DNA of 64,000 nt, from assembly GCF_013426205.1 (NCBI RefSeq), contig NC_089423.1, positions 868,001 to 932,000 of the forward strand, written 5' to 3'. Shown here piece after piece: positions 41,714 through 53,096 of this stretch. The notes under the pieces are model-generated. The model was not told where the DNA came from. It ran no database searches and saw nothing but the letters and a program-made list of their open reading frames with translations. Both the position numbers and the translations under genes were made by a program. This DNA is from Metarhizium brunneum (Eukaryota > Ascomycota > Sordariomycetes > Hypocreales > Clavicipitaceae). Within the stretch, counting starts at the first letter, position 1, and each line of letters starts with the position of its first letter.

Positions 41714-44700
41714 AATAATTTTATACTTTTAAAAAAGATTTTACTTAATTAATTATATAATTCTTTTCTTTTATATTATATTACCTTTTTTAACTTTTTA
41801 TAAGTAAAATAATATAAAAGCTTTTTTAATATTATTAAAAAAAACTTTTAATAAAAAAAATATCTTATTAAAAAAAATATTTTTAAATAATAAAAATATT
41901 AAAAACTCTTTTTAAAAAATAAATACCCCTTTAAATAAAAAAGCTTAATTATTACTTAAACTTTTATTTTTTTTTATATTTAATATAAAAGCTTTAATAT
42001 AACTTTTATATAATATATAAGTAATTAATATAAATAATATTAGCTTTAATTTTAATTTTAACTTTAATTACTTTAAAAATTAATTCTAAAAAAACTTTTT
42101 TATTAAAAATTTTATTAATCTTAATATTTTTATTTTTATAAATAATAATATTATTAAAAAAATTAATAATAATAAAAGTAATATTAAAAAAAAAATATAT
42201 TTTAAGCTAAAAAAATTCCTTTTAATATCTAATATTTTTATAAAAATAAACCTTAAAGTATATTAAGTAAAACTTATATTTATTAATAATATTTTAATTA
42301 TATTAGCTTTAATTTTAAAAGTAATAAAATAAAATAAAAAAAAGTAAGTTATTATATTTAATCCCTTTAAGGTTATTATCTTAAAAGTAAAAAAAGTATT
42401 ATAAGCTTTTATTATAACTTAAACTTTATTTTAAATTATAAAAATAAAGAAAATAAAAAAACCAGCTACTTTTTAAATTATAAAAGCTATAATACTTAAA
42501 GCTATATTAGCCTTAACTTTAATTATTATATTAGTATTTAAGCTAAAAAAATAAAACGCTAAAAAATAACTAATTAAAACTACTAATACTTTTTAACTTA
42601 TAATTATAACTTTATAAGCTAGCTAAATAGTTATTTATAACCTTTTAAGCTTTAAAGTAATAATAAAAAACGCTTTTAAGCTATTAATTAGCTTAAAGCT
42701 AGTTATCTTATCTAGAGCAGCCTAATATAATATTACTAGCTTTAATTTATAATTAACCTAGGTATATAAAGCTATTTATTTCTAGGTTATAAACGTTGAA
42801 AAAGCTAATAAATATAACCTCTAAGAAATCTAGTAAAAATACTAAGAAATCTATAATAAATATAAAGAAATTATTAATATTATTTAATAAAAACTTATTA
42901 TAAATAAAAAAAAGTTTATTTACTTTTATAATATAATAAAGAAATTTACTTATATATTTATTAATAATATATATAAATAAGTTACTTAATATATTAAAAA
43001 ATAAAAAGAATATAATAAGATATTTATCTTTTTTTAACTTATTTAGTTTTAAAGTAATAATTAAATTTAAACCTTTAAGTATAAACTAAGTTATATATAA
43101 AACTAGATATAAAACTAAGTAATAAAGTAATAAAACTAAAATATAATAATATAAAAATCTATTAAGAAATTATTAATATATAAGTAAATTAGCTTTAAAT
43201 AACTTAATACTTATAATAAAATATATTAATAAGAACTTTATATCTTATTTATATTTATTATTAATAAAGTAATAAAAAGAATAAATAAAGGTAAATAAGT
43301 AAATATTAATAAAACCTTATAAAAAATTAAAAAATAAGCTATTTTAATATATATAATATATTTTTTAATAATATATTTATAATAATTTATAATTATATAT
43401 AATATAAAACTTTAAAACCCTTAAATACCTTATTTATTATTAAAAAAAGTTATTTATTTAATATATATATATTACTTTAAGGAAAATTATTAATAATTAT
43501 AATTTTTATATTTTTTAACCTAAAATACTTATTTTAACTTAAATAACCTAAAAAACTTATCTAATAATAATAATAATAACTAAAATTATTATTTTTTTAT
43601 AAAGCTTTTTAATACTTTAAAAAAACTATAAAGCTTATAAAATAAACCCTTATAGCTTAACTTATTAGCCTAGCTTATTAAAAACTTTAAGCTAATAAAA
43701 TAAGTTAATTTTTTATATTAAAGTAAACTATTAAATTTTAATAATAAAAATATAAGCTAGTTTTATTTTTAATAAAAAATAATTATTAATTATTTTATTT
43801 TATATATTAATAGCTTTCTCTTAAATTAAATTAAAATTAATTAAATAAGGTTTTTACTTATAAATTTTATTAAATTTTAATATTAATAAAAAGTAAACTA
43901 ATTAGAATTTTTAAAAAGCTTAAATAACTAAAATAGCTTTATTAGGGCTATCTAATTATAATTTAAGGATATTTTAATAAAGTTTTAAAACTTAAAAAAG
44001 TTAAAAAAACTTAAGTATAATAATAATATTACTTAATTTTTAATAACTTTTATAAACCTTAATATAATAATTTAAGTTTTTAGTATTATTTTATAAAAAT
44101 ATATTAAAAAAGCTCTTTTATTAAAAATTATAAAAATAATATATTTTAAAAAAAAAAAAAAGCTTTAAACTAATAAGAATTTTATTAATATTATTTATAA
44201 AGCTAAGATAATATATAAAAAAATACTAATAAACTTAGCTTATTAAAAATTATTAAATTTAAGAAAAAATTTACTTACTTTAACCTTAAAGTACTTAAAG
44301 TTAAGCTTTTTAAAAAAATAATAATTTTTAAGCTTTAAGAAAATTTTAAGCTTATTAAAAGTATTCTTAAAAAATAATAAGCTTAATAAAAGTAAAAAAA
44401 AGTAAGATTTTATTAAAGTAGCTCTTAAAAGTATTAATAATACTTTTATTAAAAAAAAAAAAAAACTAATATTAAATATTAATATTATAAATATAATAAT
44501 TATAAAACCTTATATTATTTTATTAAAAAGAATAAAAAAAATAATATTTTATTATAACCTAAAATCTTAATTATTAAAAAAAAAAAGTATAAAACTAAGA
44601 AAAAAGCCTTTTAATAGCTTTTAATAAAATAACCTAAAATTAATATTATTTAAAATAATTTAGCTAAATATAGCTATATTATTAACTTTAAATCTAATTT

Positions 44701-47700
44701 AGATTTTTAAGTAGCTTTTAGAACTTATTTACTAAAAAAAAGCCTTTATTAAATAAACTAATAATAGCTTTATATATTAAGAAATTATACCTAATAAAAT
44801 TTAAGATAAAACCTTACCTTATAGTTTTTATAATAATTATATATAATAATAAAAAAGTAAAAATATAAGTGCTTTTAAATAAAAAAAGCTTATTATTATT
44901 AATATTATTAAGCCTAGCTAGAATTTAGAACCTAAGTATTTATAAATACTTATAAAAGAAAACCTTATATAAATTTAATAATAAGCTAGACCCTTTTAGT
45001 AGTTATTATTATATAAGAGAAATAATTTTATAATACTAAGAGAATTATTTTATAAAGCTAAGCTTTAAATTAGGCGTTATTAGCTTAAATAATAATATTA
45101 TTCTTTTATATTAGTAGCTTTAATAATACTAACTAATAAACTTATAAAATAAAAATATAAATAATATTTATTTTTTCTTAGATTATTACTAATAAAATTA
45201 TATTAGCTTAGAATTATTATTATATACTTTATTAGCTAGAATTACTATAATAAAAGCTATTATAAATACTACTTTTATTATAGTTTTTAATAAATTTAAG
45301 GAATTTATCTTAATTATATTTATTAAAATAATACTTTAACTCTTAAATTATTAATTATAAAATTATTAAATTAATATTATAAAAGGTAAAATATTATTAT
45401 AAAAACTATTATTTATAATAAATATAAAAAAGCTAAAAACTTTAAGGCCTTAGCTTAATAAAATACTAAAATTAAGTAGAATTTATAAATTTAAGTTATT
45501 TTATAAAGTTTTTATAATATTTATTAATAAAAAAAACCCTAAAAATCCTTTATATTTAGTTATTAATTATAAAAAATTAAATAAAGCTATTATTCTTATT
45601 TATTACCTAATTTTATTAATTTATAAGCTATAAAACTATTTTTAAGGTATAAAAGTTTTTTTTAAAATTAACCTAAAAACTAATTTTAATTTTATAAAAA
45701 TTATAAAAAAATATAAATAAAAAATAACTTTTTAATATAAATATAGCTTTTTTAAGTATATAATTATATTATTTAGCTTAATTAATATACTTATAATATT
45801 CTAAGCTATAATAAATAGTATTTTTTAAGATTTTATTAATATTAATATACTAATATACCTAGATAATATACTTATTTATATTAAAATAATAAAAAAGTAT
45901 AATATAATAATAAAAAAAGTTTTAACTTAACTTTTAAAATATTACTTAATAATAGCTTTTTAGAAATATTAATAAAAGGTAAATAAAATTAAATTTTTAA
46001 GGTATATTATTTTTTTTAAAGGGATTTTTATATTTTTTAATAAAATTAAATATATATATTTATAAAAAATACTAAAAAATATTAAAAATATTAAAAAATT
46101 TTATAAAATTTATTAACTTTTATTAAAAATTTATTAGAAATTTTTTTAAGCTTTTTAAGTTATTAATAAATTATTAAGGTAAAAACTAAATATAAATAAA
46201 TAAAATATAATATTACTTTAAGTAACTTAAAATTATATTTTATTTAGCTTTAATATTAATATACTTTAACTTAAAATTAGAATTATAAGTTAAAATTAAT
46301 ATTTTAGATTTTACCTTAAAAGCTATACTTTTATAAAAAAATCTTATTAATAATAAATAATATTTAATTACTTTTTACTTAAAAAAACTTTTATTAGCTA
46401 AAATAAACTATAAAATTTATAATAAAAAACTATTAATAATTATAGATTTATTTAAATAATAATACTAATATCTAAAAAAAATAGCCTATTATATTAAAGT
46501 TTTATTAAATTATTAAAACCTTAGTTATTTTATAATAATTAAGATTCTTAATTAATAATAAGCTTAATAAGTATAAAATCTATTTAATTACTAGTTTATT
46601 ATTAATTACTAGCTAGGTAAATTAAATAAAAAAGCTAATATTCTTTTTAGACTTTTATAATATAAGCCTAAAAAAAAGGGAAGTAAAAACTAGCTAATTA
46701 TAATAGTCTTATAATTAAAATACTTTAGCCTAAAGCCTCCCCTAATAATATTACTAACTTTAAATAGGCTTTATAGTTTAATATTAAAGGCCTAGCTACC
46801 TACTTTTATAAATAAACTTAAAATAATAATTATATAAAATCTAATATACTAAATAGAATTAAAAAAGCCTTTAAAATATATTATAATTAAAAATAAGCTT
46901 TTATATTAAAAAGGTAAATTATAAGTACTTTTTAAGCTTTAAGAGGAAATCTTATAATTTAAATATAACTTTAAAGTTATAAAATACTTTAATATAAATA
47001 AAACTTTAAAGCTTATTATAAAAAACTTTTAATAATTAAAAATAAAACCTTTTATTAAAAATTATATTTAAAGTTATTTAAAATACTAAAATAATAAAAA
47101 CTTTTATTATACTTTATATAAATTACTTTAACTTTTAAAATTATATTATAAACCTTAATAATTAATTATAATAAATTTTATTATTAATTTACTTTTATTA
47201 AATAAGTATAATTTAATTTAAATAATAATAAACTTATTTATAAAAATAACTTATTTTATATTATTAAAAATTAAAAAAAAAAAAATAAAAAACTTAATTT
47301 ATATTTTTATAAAAAAGTATTAAAAGTATTATAATATACTTTTAAATATTATTTTTAATTAAGACTTTTATTTTATATTAAAATTATAAAAAGATTTCTT
47401 AAACTTAATAAATATTAAAAGCTAAATAAATATTATTTTTTATTCTTAAATTAATAATTAAATAAAATATATAAATTAAATCTTAAAAGTATACTTATAA
47501 GCTTTTATTAATTATAAAATATTAAATTAAAAAAACCTATTATTAATAATAAAATTTATATATAATAACTTAATATTTATAATAATAAGTATATTACCTT
47601 TTTATATTAATTATAAATATTACCTAATAATTATAAATTTATTATTAGAATTACTAAAAAACCTAATAAGCTAGCTATATATATACTAAATAATTTAGGT

Positions 47701-48279
47701 ATATAAGTAAGCTAAAAAAAATCTTAAAAAAAGCTAATAAAAAATAAAAAAATAAGCTAATTAAAAAAGAATAATTACTTTTACTTATAAAAAAAATTAA
47801 CTTATAATATTAAATATTTATAATATTAAAATAAAGTATTTAATAAAAAAACTTAATAAAAAAATATTAAGTTTTTTTAAGATAATTAAAATAATTTCTT
47901 TTATTATTATATAACTTATTTTATTATTAGCTTAAAAAATTTATAATTTTTTTTATATTTTCTTAGTTAAATTATTATAAAAAAATTATAAAAAACTTAA
48001 TATAAATTTAATTCTTAAAAATATATTACTTATTAAAATAAAAAAATTCTAAGTAAAAATAATTAAAAATTCTTAATAAGTTAATAATAATATTAAATAC
48101 TTAATAAAATAAAAAGATTAATTAATAAAAAAATATTAAACCTAAAAACTTTATAAGTATTTTATTAAAAAAAAAGCTAAGTTTTTATTAAAAGCTTATA
48201 AGTTAAAATAGCTTATTAAACCTTATAATAATTAAATTAAATAATTACTTAAAAGTAAGCTTAATAAAAAAAAAGCTAA

Positions 48280-48531
48280 TATTATATAAAAAAAGCCTAA
48301 TAAATTATAAAGCCTAATAAAAAGGCTTTATATTAATATAAAACTTATTAGTTATATAGCTAAAATATATACCTAAGTAAAAATTTTAGGTTTAAGTGTT
48401 TTTTTTATATATATAAGGTAATTACCTTTCTCTTCTTTTCTTAAAATAACTTAAGACCTTTAATATCCTATGAGATTATTATTAAATTAAGCCCTTTTTG
48501 CTCTAAGCCTTTATATTAAACCCTTGTTATA
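48280..48531 (+). repeat. Right LTR (252 bp)
   Basis: Starts TATTATATAA (RIP form of TGTTACACGG), ends CCTTGTTATA. Same length as the left LTR; its 3' third is less AT-rich than the left copy. Confidence 0.9.
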
Positions 48532-48723
48532 TAATGAAACCTGTGCTGGTTCAGGCGCGGCGCTCACCCACCATCTCAGAATCATTTCATCGTTTGAGTG
48601 ACGAATGTAAATAGATGAACAAGGTATCCGTGATAATGCCGTAGGGATTACTTGTGTACTCGCCACTCCAAGATATTACTACGATCTCTCTTATTAAGTT
48701 TTAAGGTTATTGCGACCTTTTCC

Positions 48724-48790
48724 AGGGCAAAGGCCCAACAGATCGTAAGCCCAACAAAGGGGCTTCACCGACAAAGGACTTGTGCTTCCA
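48724..48790 (+). repeat. LTR 5' fragment that escaped RIP
   Basis: AAAGGCCCAACAGATCGTAAGCCCAACAAAGGGGCTTCACCGAC... (shown by position) aligns with bases about 12-65 of the left LTR, where CCCAACAAA has become CCTAATAAA and GGCTTCAC has become GGCTTTAC. It lies 193 bp from the right LTR. Confidence 0.65.
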
Positions 48791-49055
48791 AAACACAAAA
48801 ATCGCACTTTAAAAGTATTGACAATAAACTGCCCAGCCAAATTCCATGTTATAGCAATGTAACGCGCGACTTGATTGAACAACAGCACGATAACATGTGA
48901 CGGGACCGTGAGGTAGGTGGCATTGAAGCAGTACATAATTCAAGTAAATGTGTAAAAGTATATAAATACAAATTGAGTGAAGGACAAGAACGAAAATGAT
49001 ATTTTTTACTCCCCCGTTTTCTTTCTTCATTATGCTTCTGCCACACCAGTAGAGC
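48791..49055. other. Spacer 3' of the metalloprotease gene
   Basis: No feature seen between the LTR fragment and the convergent gene end. Confidence 0.4.
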
Positions 49056-50269
49056 TTAAGCCGCAGGCACACATTGAGAATACCACACCCCGAAGTGCTT
49101 GCAGACAAGGCCCTTGGAACAAGCAGTTGGGCCTTTCCAGTCTCTGCCGCCGCATTGGCCCCAGACTTTGGATTCACCCGAGTTACTGGGAGGCTTAGGA
49201 GTAGGCGGGTTTGGCTTCGGCTTCGGCTTCGGGTTTTCAGGAGGCTTTTGGTCAGTTGAAGATCCTCCAAGCTTTTGACGACTATCAGCCCATTGCCTCA
49301 TGCGCTGCTCCTGGCCCAAGGTAAATTCTGACCTGCAGGACCTTGAAAGGTAATCAGTACTGTATTCAAATTCGCCTGCCGCAAAACAGACACAACTTAC
49401 GAGTAATCCATAAAGTTCAAACTGTTGCTCGGATGCAGCCCGCCACAAGCGTAAGCACCGGGCCGGCCGTCTGGGAGCTTGGGCTGGTTTTCACATCTGC
49501 CCGTCGGCTTCTCCTGGGGAAAGGTATCGTCGATGGTATCTCCATCTTTGCAGCCGCCTTCGAAAGTGTGTCGCAAGCCCAGCCAGTGGCCGACCTCGTG
49601 TGTGGTGAGCGGGCTTAGGTCAGACCACGAACTGCCGCCCGGGACAGACGTGGCGATCATGACGCACCCGTCACGCTCCATGGTCGCTTGCGGTACAGTC
49701 AAGCTATTACCCCTGGGAACAATGGGGTACGTGCAATGCCCACCGATGGGGCCTCCTGAAATCAGCTTGCCTGGGATTTTGGCGACATAATAGAGGTTCA
49801 GGTCTGCGTATCCGCCCCGGCGCAACTTCTTATTCATTGCAGGATCGTTGGAATGGGCCCAGGCACTGTTTTGAAGGTAGTCCGTCTCGGCGTAGGTGAA
49901 GGAGATTCCAGCCCGGCTGTAGCGTTTGTTTAAAAGATCAATGTCCTTCTTCACATTCTCTTCCTACAGACGGCTTAGGATAATAGTGGGTGAATTGGAG
50001 CAGTCAACACTTACAGATACATAGCCGCCTTTGCTGTTCTTTTCAGAGTATACAACGTGTGCATAAACTCGAAAGTTGTAGCGTTTCTGCGCTTGACGGG
50101 TTTCAAGAGACGAACTATTCTGTAGAAGAGTCTTGGAATATTCCACGAATTCCACACTTGGAGGCGCTTCGTCGCACTGCGGTACTTCTTCTTCTTGTCG
50201 TTGCTGTATGGCGCTTGCATTGATAGCACTTGCCATGAGAATGGCCATAAGGAAAGTAGGAAAATACAT
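49056..50269 (-). CDS. Secreted M43 metalloprotease with C-terminal CBM1 domain, 367 aa
   Basis: Three exons, 50269-50015, 49963-49401 and 49341-49056 (introns 51 and 59 nt). The N-terminus MYFPTFLMAILMASAINASA is a signal peptide, then a Gln/Glu-rich propeptide. The catalytic domain, about 60-270, has the zinc motif HEVGHWLGLRH at 207-217 and the Met-turn NFMDYS just before the exon 2/3 junction, with Cys pairs (GGHCTYP, DGCVMI, GCKDGD, GRCENQ) as in pappalysin/cytophagalysin-type M43B fungal metalloproteases. A Pro/Lys-rich linker (PKPKPKPNPPTPKPP) leads to residues about 334-367, VWGQCGGRDWKGPTACSKG through CKHFGVWYSQCVP, a complete type 1 cellulose-binding module with its aromatic face. 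So the protease is likely tethered to cellulose or another polysaccharide. Intact; secreted. Confidence 0.9.
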
Positions 50270-51196
50270 GGTGAAAGACCAGCCAGTCGTCTAGGACTGA
50301 GTCGTTTAAAAAAAAAAGAAAGAAGAGCGAAAGAAACAGAGAAGAGATATACACAAATGTGATGTATGTGCAACAAGACTACAAGTTGGAGGGAAAACCA
50401 TTATATTTATATGTTGGGCACGCAGCCTTTCTCCTAGCAGAAAGCCCTTCCATGTAATCATCTACTCTCAACAAATAAGGCATGAATTTCCCCGTCAACT
50501 GGTTCGGTAATGTCAGGGGTCGTTGCTGTTGCCGCTGGACTTGAAGCTAGACGTCCGTTTTACTATTGCAAGTTACGAAAGCAGTAATCTCCGGGCTGGT
50601 CCGGCTTTGCAATTGCCACTATCGGCTAGAGTCCGACTTGCTAGGGGCTCCAGAACCACCCTGGGGAAATATGCCAAGTGTGATACTGTATAGAGCATAA
50701 TCTTGCTGTCGTTTAAATTGTACTTGGCGGTTATGCATGGTTGGAGCTAGCATTGAAGAGAGACTGGACTCTGCACCTGAGCCCGGCGGGTCAACGGTAC
50801 ATGTAGGGCTACGATGCGAAAATTTCAGATGTAATAGATTATGTAAACTGGGGACCGAAATTAAGGATTGTCTCAACTAACCCCGTCCCGCTCGTCTGTA
50901 GACTTTAGAGGGTGAACGTGTGGGGCAGGAATACATGTAAAGTTCTTGGTCTGCTTGGCATAGCTTGCGTGAACTCGTTACGAAGAGTCTAGTTCCATTT
51001 AAATCCCATATTGAGGAACCATTAGAGGACAAGTTTGGCGCCCGGCGGCTTCAACCTGCTTCTTCGATCCACGGTTCACAAACGACCGGTCGTACTGGAT
51101 GCGCTGTAGTTGATATAGTGCGCTTAGACTGGGGACATTCGTTCAATGTTGCTTTTTTCGCAGTGCGAACTCGTTCAACTTGATCATCCAAGGCCA
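50270..51196. other. Intergenic, nothing recognised
   Basis: Upstream of the metalloprotease. AT-rich TTATATTTATATG at 50401-50413 is a possible TATA region. No other gene. Confidence 0.4.
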
Positions 51197-51712
51197 TCAA
51201 GCTGCTTGCCAACCCCATTTCATGTTTGGACCGAACTTCCCGTAACTCTCTGCCCGTGACACGGGCTCTGTCAAGTCTTTGTATAGACCTTTGACAGGCG
51301 CAGGCTCCAATCGCGTTGCCTTTGTAAGAGTTACCTGTTGACAACAGCCACCCTCGTATGGATCGTTGAGACAGGGAGACTCCACCAGTTCTTCTCCACA
51401 GTTCCTGCCAAGCTCGATAACATCTGGGCCATGTAACAGAATGCTAGGAAGTCTTCCGTAATCCCAATCCATGCAGTCCACGCCACTCTTGGCTCAGCCA
51501 TTGCAGGGTGGTTTCATGTGAGGAATCGTATCAATCTGGAAGAAGCCGAACTTCCCCGGCTGCCCCACAGTTCTCCTTGTATCACGATTTCCAAAGCTAG
51601 CGATCGCATTGAATGCGGAAGGTCCTTGATTCAAGCCAGGTATTGATGAAATCAAGCCCTTTAGTCTAGTTGAAAATTGAGGATATTCGAAAGGACCACC
51701 ATGTAACTGCAA
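51197..51712 (-). pseudogene. Interrupted ORF of unknown family
   Basis: A single minus-strand frame is open from 51712 to 51197 except for one TGA at about 51496-51494; on either side the sequence looks protein-like (QLHGGPFEYPQFSTRLKGLI; VIELGRNCGEELVESPCLND, with several Cys). No ATG at the beginning: an acceptor-like CTTTGCAG precedes the frame, so a first exon may be missing. The family is not recognised. It could also be a chance ORF. Confidence 0.3.
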
Positions 51713-51806
51713 AGGCTGTGACCAAAGGTCCCTTGAACATGACGATGGTTACACATGGGCTCGAGACCTAGTTGATGCCTTGGGCTTGATATAAATAAGG
51801 GTTGTC

Positions 51807-52000
51807 TGTTACACGGAAATGGCCCTTTTACCCAAGTGCTGCAGTCACGGGATTAGGGCAGAAGACCCTCACTGACTCCTGGTATTTATAGAGGCCTTTG
51901 GTCCCTCAAGGCCTTAGAAAACCAAGGACCTTTGATACCGAAGGCTGTTATTGGGTGAATTGAGCTATTGCTCCAAGCCCTCTACTAAGCCCCTGTCACA
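51807..52000 (+). repeat. Solo LTR with near-perfect target duplication
   Basis: 194 bp, TGTTACACGG...CCCCTGTCACA, little mutated. Flanks TTGTC (51802-51806) and TTATC (52001-52005) differ by one G/A. It serves as the reference copy for the degraded relics elsewhere in the window. Confidence 0.85.
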
Positions 52001-52014
52001 TTATCTGCGCTCTG

Positions 52015-52110
52015 AGGCCTTGAGAAAAACCAGCGACCTTTGGTACTAAAACGAATTATTAGCTATATACGATTTTGTTCTCAGCCCTTATAATTGTGGC
52101 CTTGTTATAA
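52015..52110 (+). repeat. LTR fragment
   Basis: GAGGCCTTGAGAAAAACCAG...ACCTTTGGTAC and GTGGCCTTGTTATAA echo the central and 3' parts of the family (AAGGCCTTAGAAAACCAAGG, ACCTTTGATAC, CCTTGTTATA). Degraded, immediately 3' of the solo LTR. Confidence 0.5.
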
Positions 52111-53096
52111 ACGGAAATTACGTCCCTAAATTATATGGCTTTACGTGGTATGTGGACCAAGATATAAAATACAAGCCATAGCAAGTCATAATACACATTA
52201 CGGGGTTCCTCTCACCCAGATATCGGGCCATTTTAATATAGCAGTTGAGAGAATGTAAATTTATTGTCAAGAGTAGCGACTCGCAGCGTTAAAGAGTCAG
52301 TCAAAGGCATCAATCATGTCGCTGTTACCGAAATGTTGAGATGTCGCTCAACTTCCAACATGAAGCAATGTCAATCTCTTTTGTCACGAGTTTCGCTGCA
52401 TTAATTGCCACTATTTGAATCCTGCGCATCAATGGCAACAAGGCTCTGCCTTTGTGGTTTCAAGACGGCGCAGTGGAATGGCCGTGGATAAAGGTAGGCC
52501 AGCGCCGGACAAGGCTGATGTGCGCACAGCCATGAAGAATGGGCGAGCTATATTGTTGGGAGATGAGGTTAAGCACAGGCGGTGGAAGCTTTCTATTGAC
52601 TCTATGCATGAGTCGAGTTGGAGCGCAAGCCTCCTTGGCGCAGATGACCTTTCAAACATCCACTCATCTCGATTCCATCGGGAAACTTCTTTTTGCTATT
52701 TACTACCTGCATTGTATAGGACATTTTCTTCTACCTGGTTGATCCGGAGCAAACAGCATACTTTTATCTATTTTTGACAAAAAACGGTTCCCTACTAGTC
52801 AAGGACAAGTATCTCCAATACATCGACAGATCCTCTTCATCTTTGTTCCGCATATAACCTAGTGAGTATACACCTAAAGTAGGTCACGCCAAAAGGACCT
52901 ACTCCACGAGTCGAGGGGAGGAAAAGGAGTGAGAAAAGAGCAGTTATTCGCATAACAGCGCTCTCTCACTGCGTCAAGTCACACACGTGACTGCGGCTGG
53001 CCATCTCCGAACCCATGAGCAGAGCCATCCTATTCCATCAAAGACATTGTGCTCCAAGCACTGTCTCGGCGTGGGAGCGGAGCCGGTATGGTCCTA

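Larger units (their letters stand above)
41462..48531 (+). mobile_element. Complete Ty3/gypsy LTR retrotransposon, heavily RIP-mutated
   Basis: 7070 bp bounded by two 252-bp LTRs and by target duplications TGATG (41457-41461) and TAATG (48532-48536), the latter one G-to-A change away. The interior is extremely AT-rich and full of stops, yet the pol order is still legible on the plus strand. Reverse transcriptase is about 45550-46150, with the catalytic YLDD box at 45856-45867 now reading YLDN (GAT to AAT). RNase H is about 46390-46660 (a YDKELLAI-like block near 46410, and an NGKADALSR-like end). Weak integrase traces lie around 47150-47560 and possibly a chromodomain-like tail about 48060-48190. 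RT-RH-IN order defines Ty3/gypsy. Surviving C residues sit mainly in CpT or GpC context, as expected after CpA-to-TpA mutation. A polypurine run (48262-48274) precedes the right LTR. The element is inactive. Confidence 0.9.
51713..53096. other. Repeat-containing intergenic region
   Basis: Contains the solo LTR at 51807-52000 and a second LTR-derived fragment at 52015-52110. The plus ORF 52415-52777 overlaps a minus ORF and has no support. Confidence 0.5.

Noticed and set aside
41714..48279. Possibility that the AT-rich block is mitochondrial DNA (numt) or a centromere
   Set aside because: Matching flanking LTRs, a 5-bp target duplication and collinear RT/RNase H remnants identify it as a RIP-mutated retrotransposon.
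52415..52777. 120-codon plus ORF
   Set aside because: Overlaps an opposing ORF in repeat-bordering DNA; no supporting signal.
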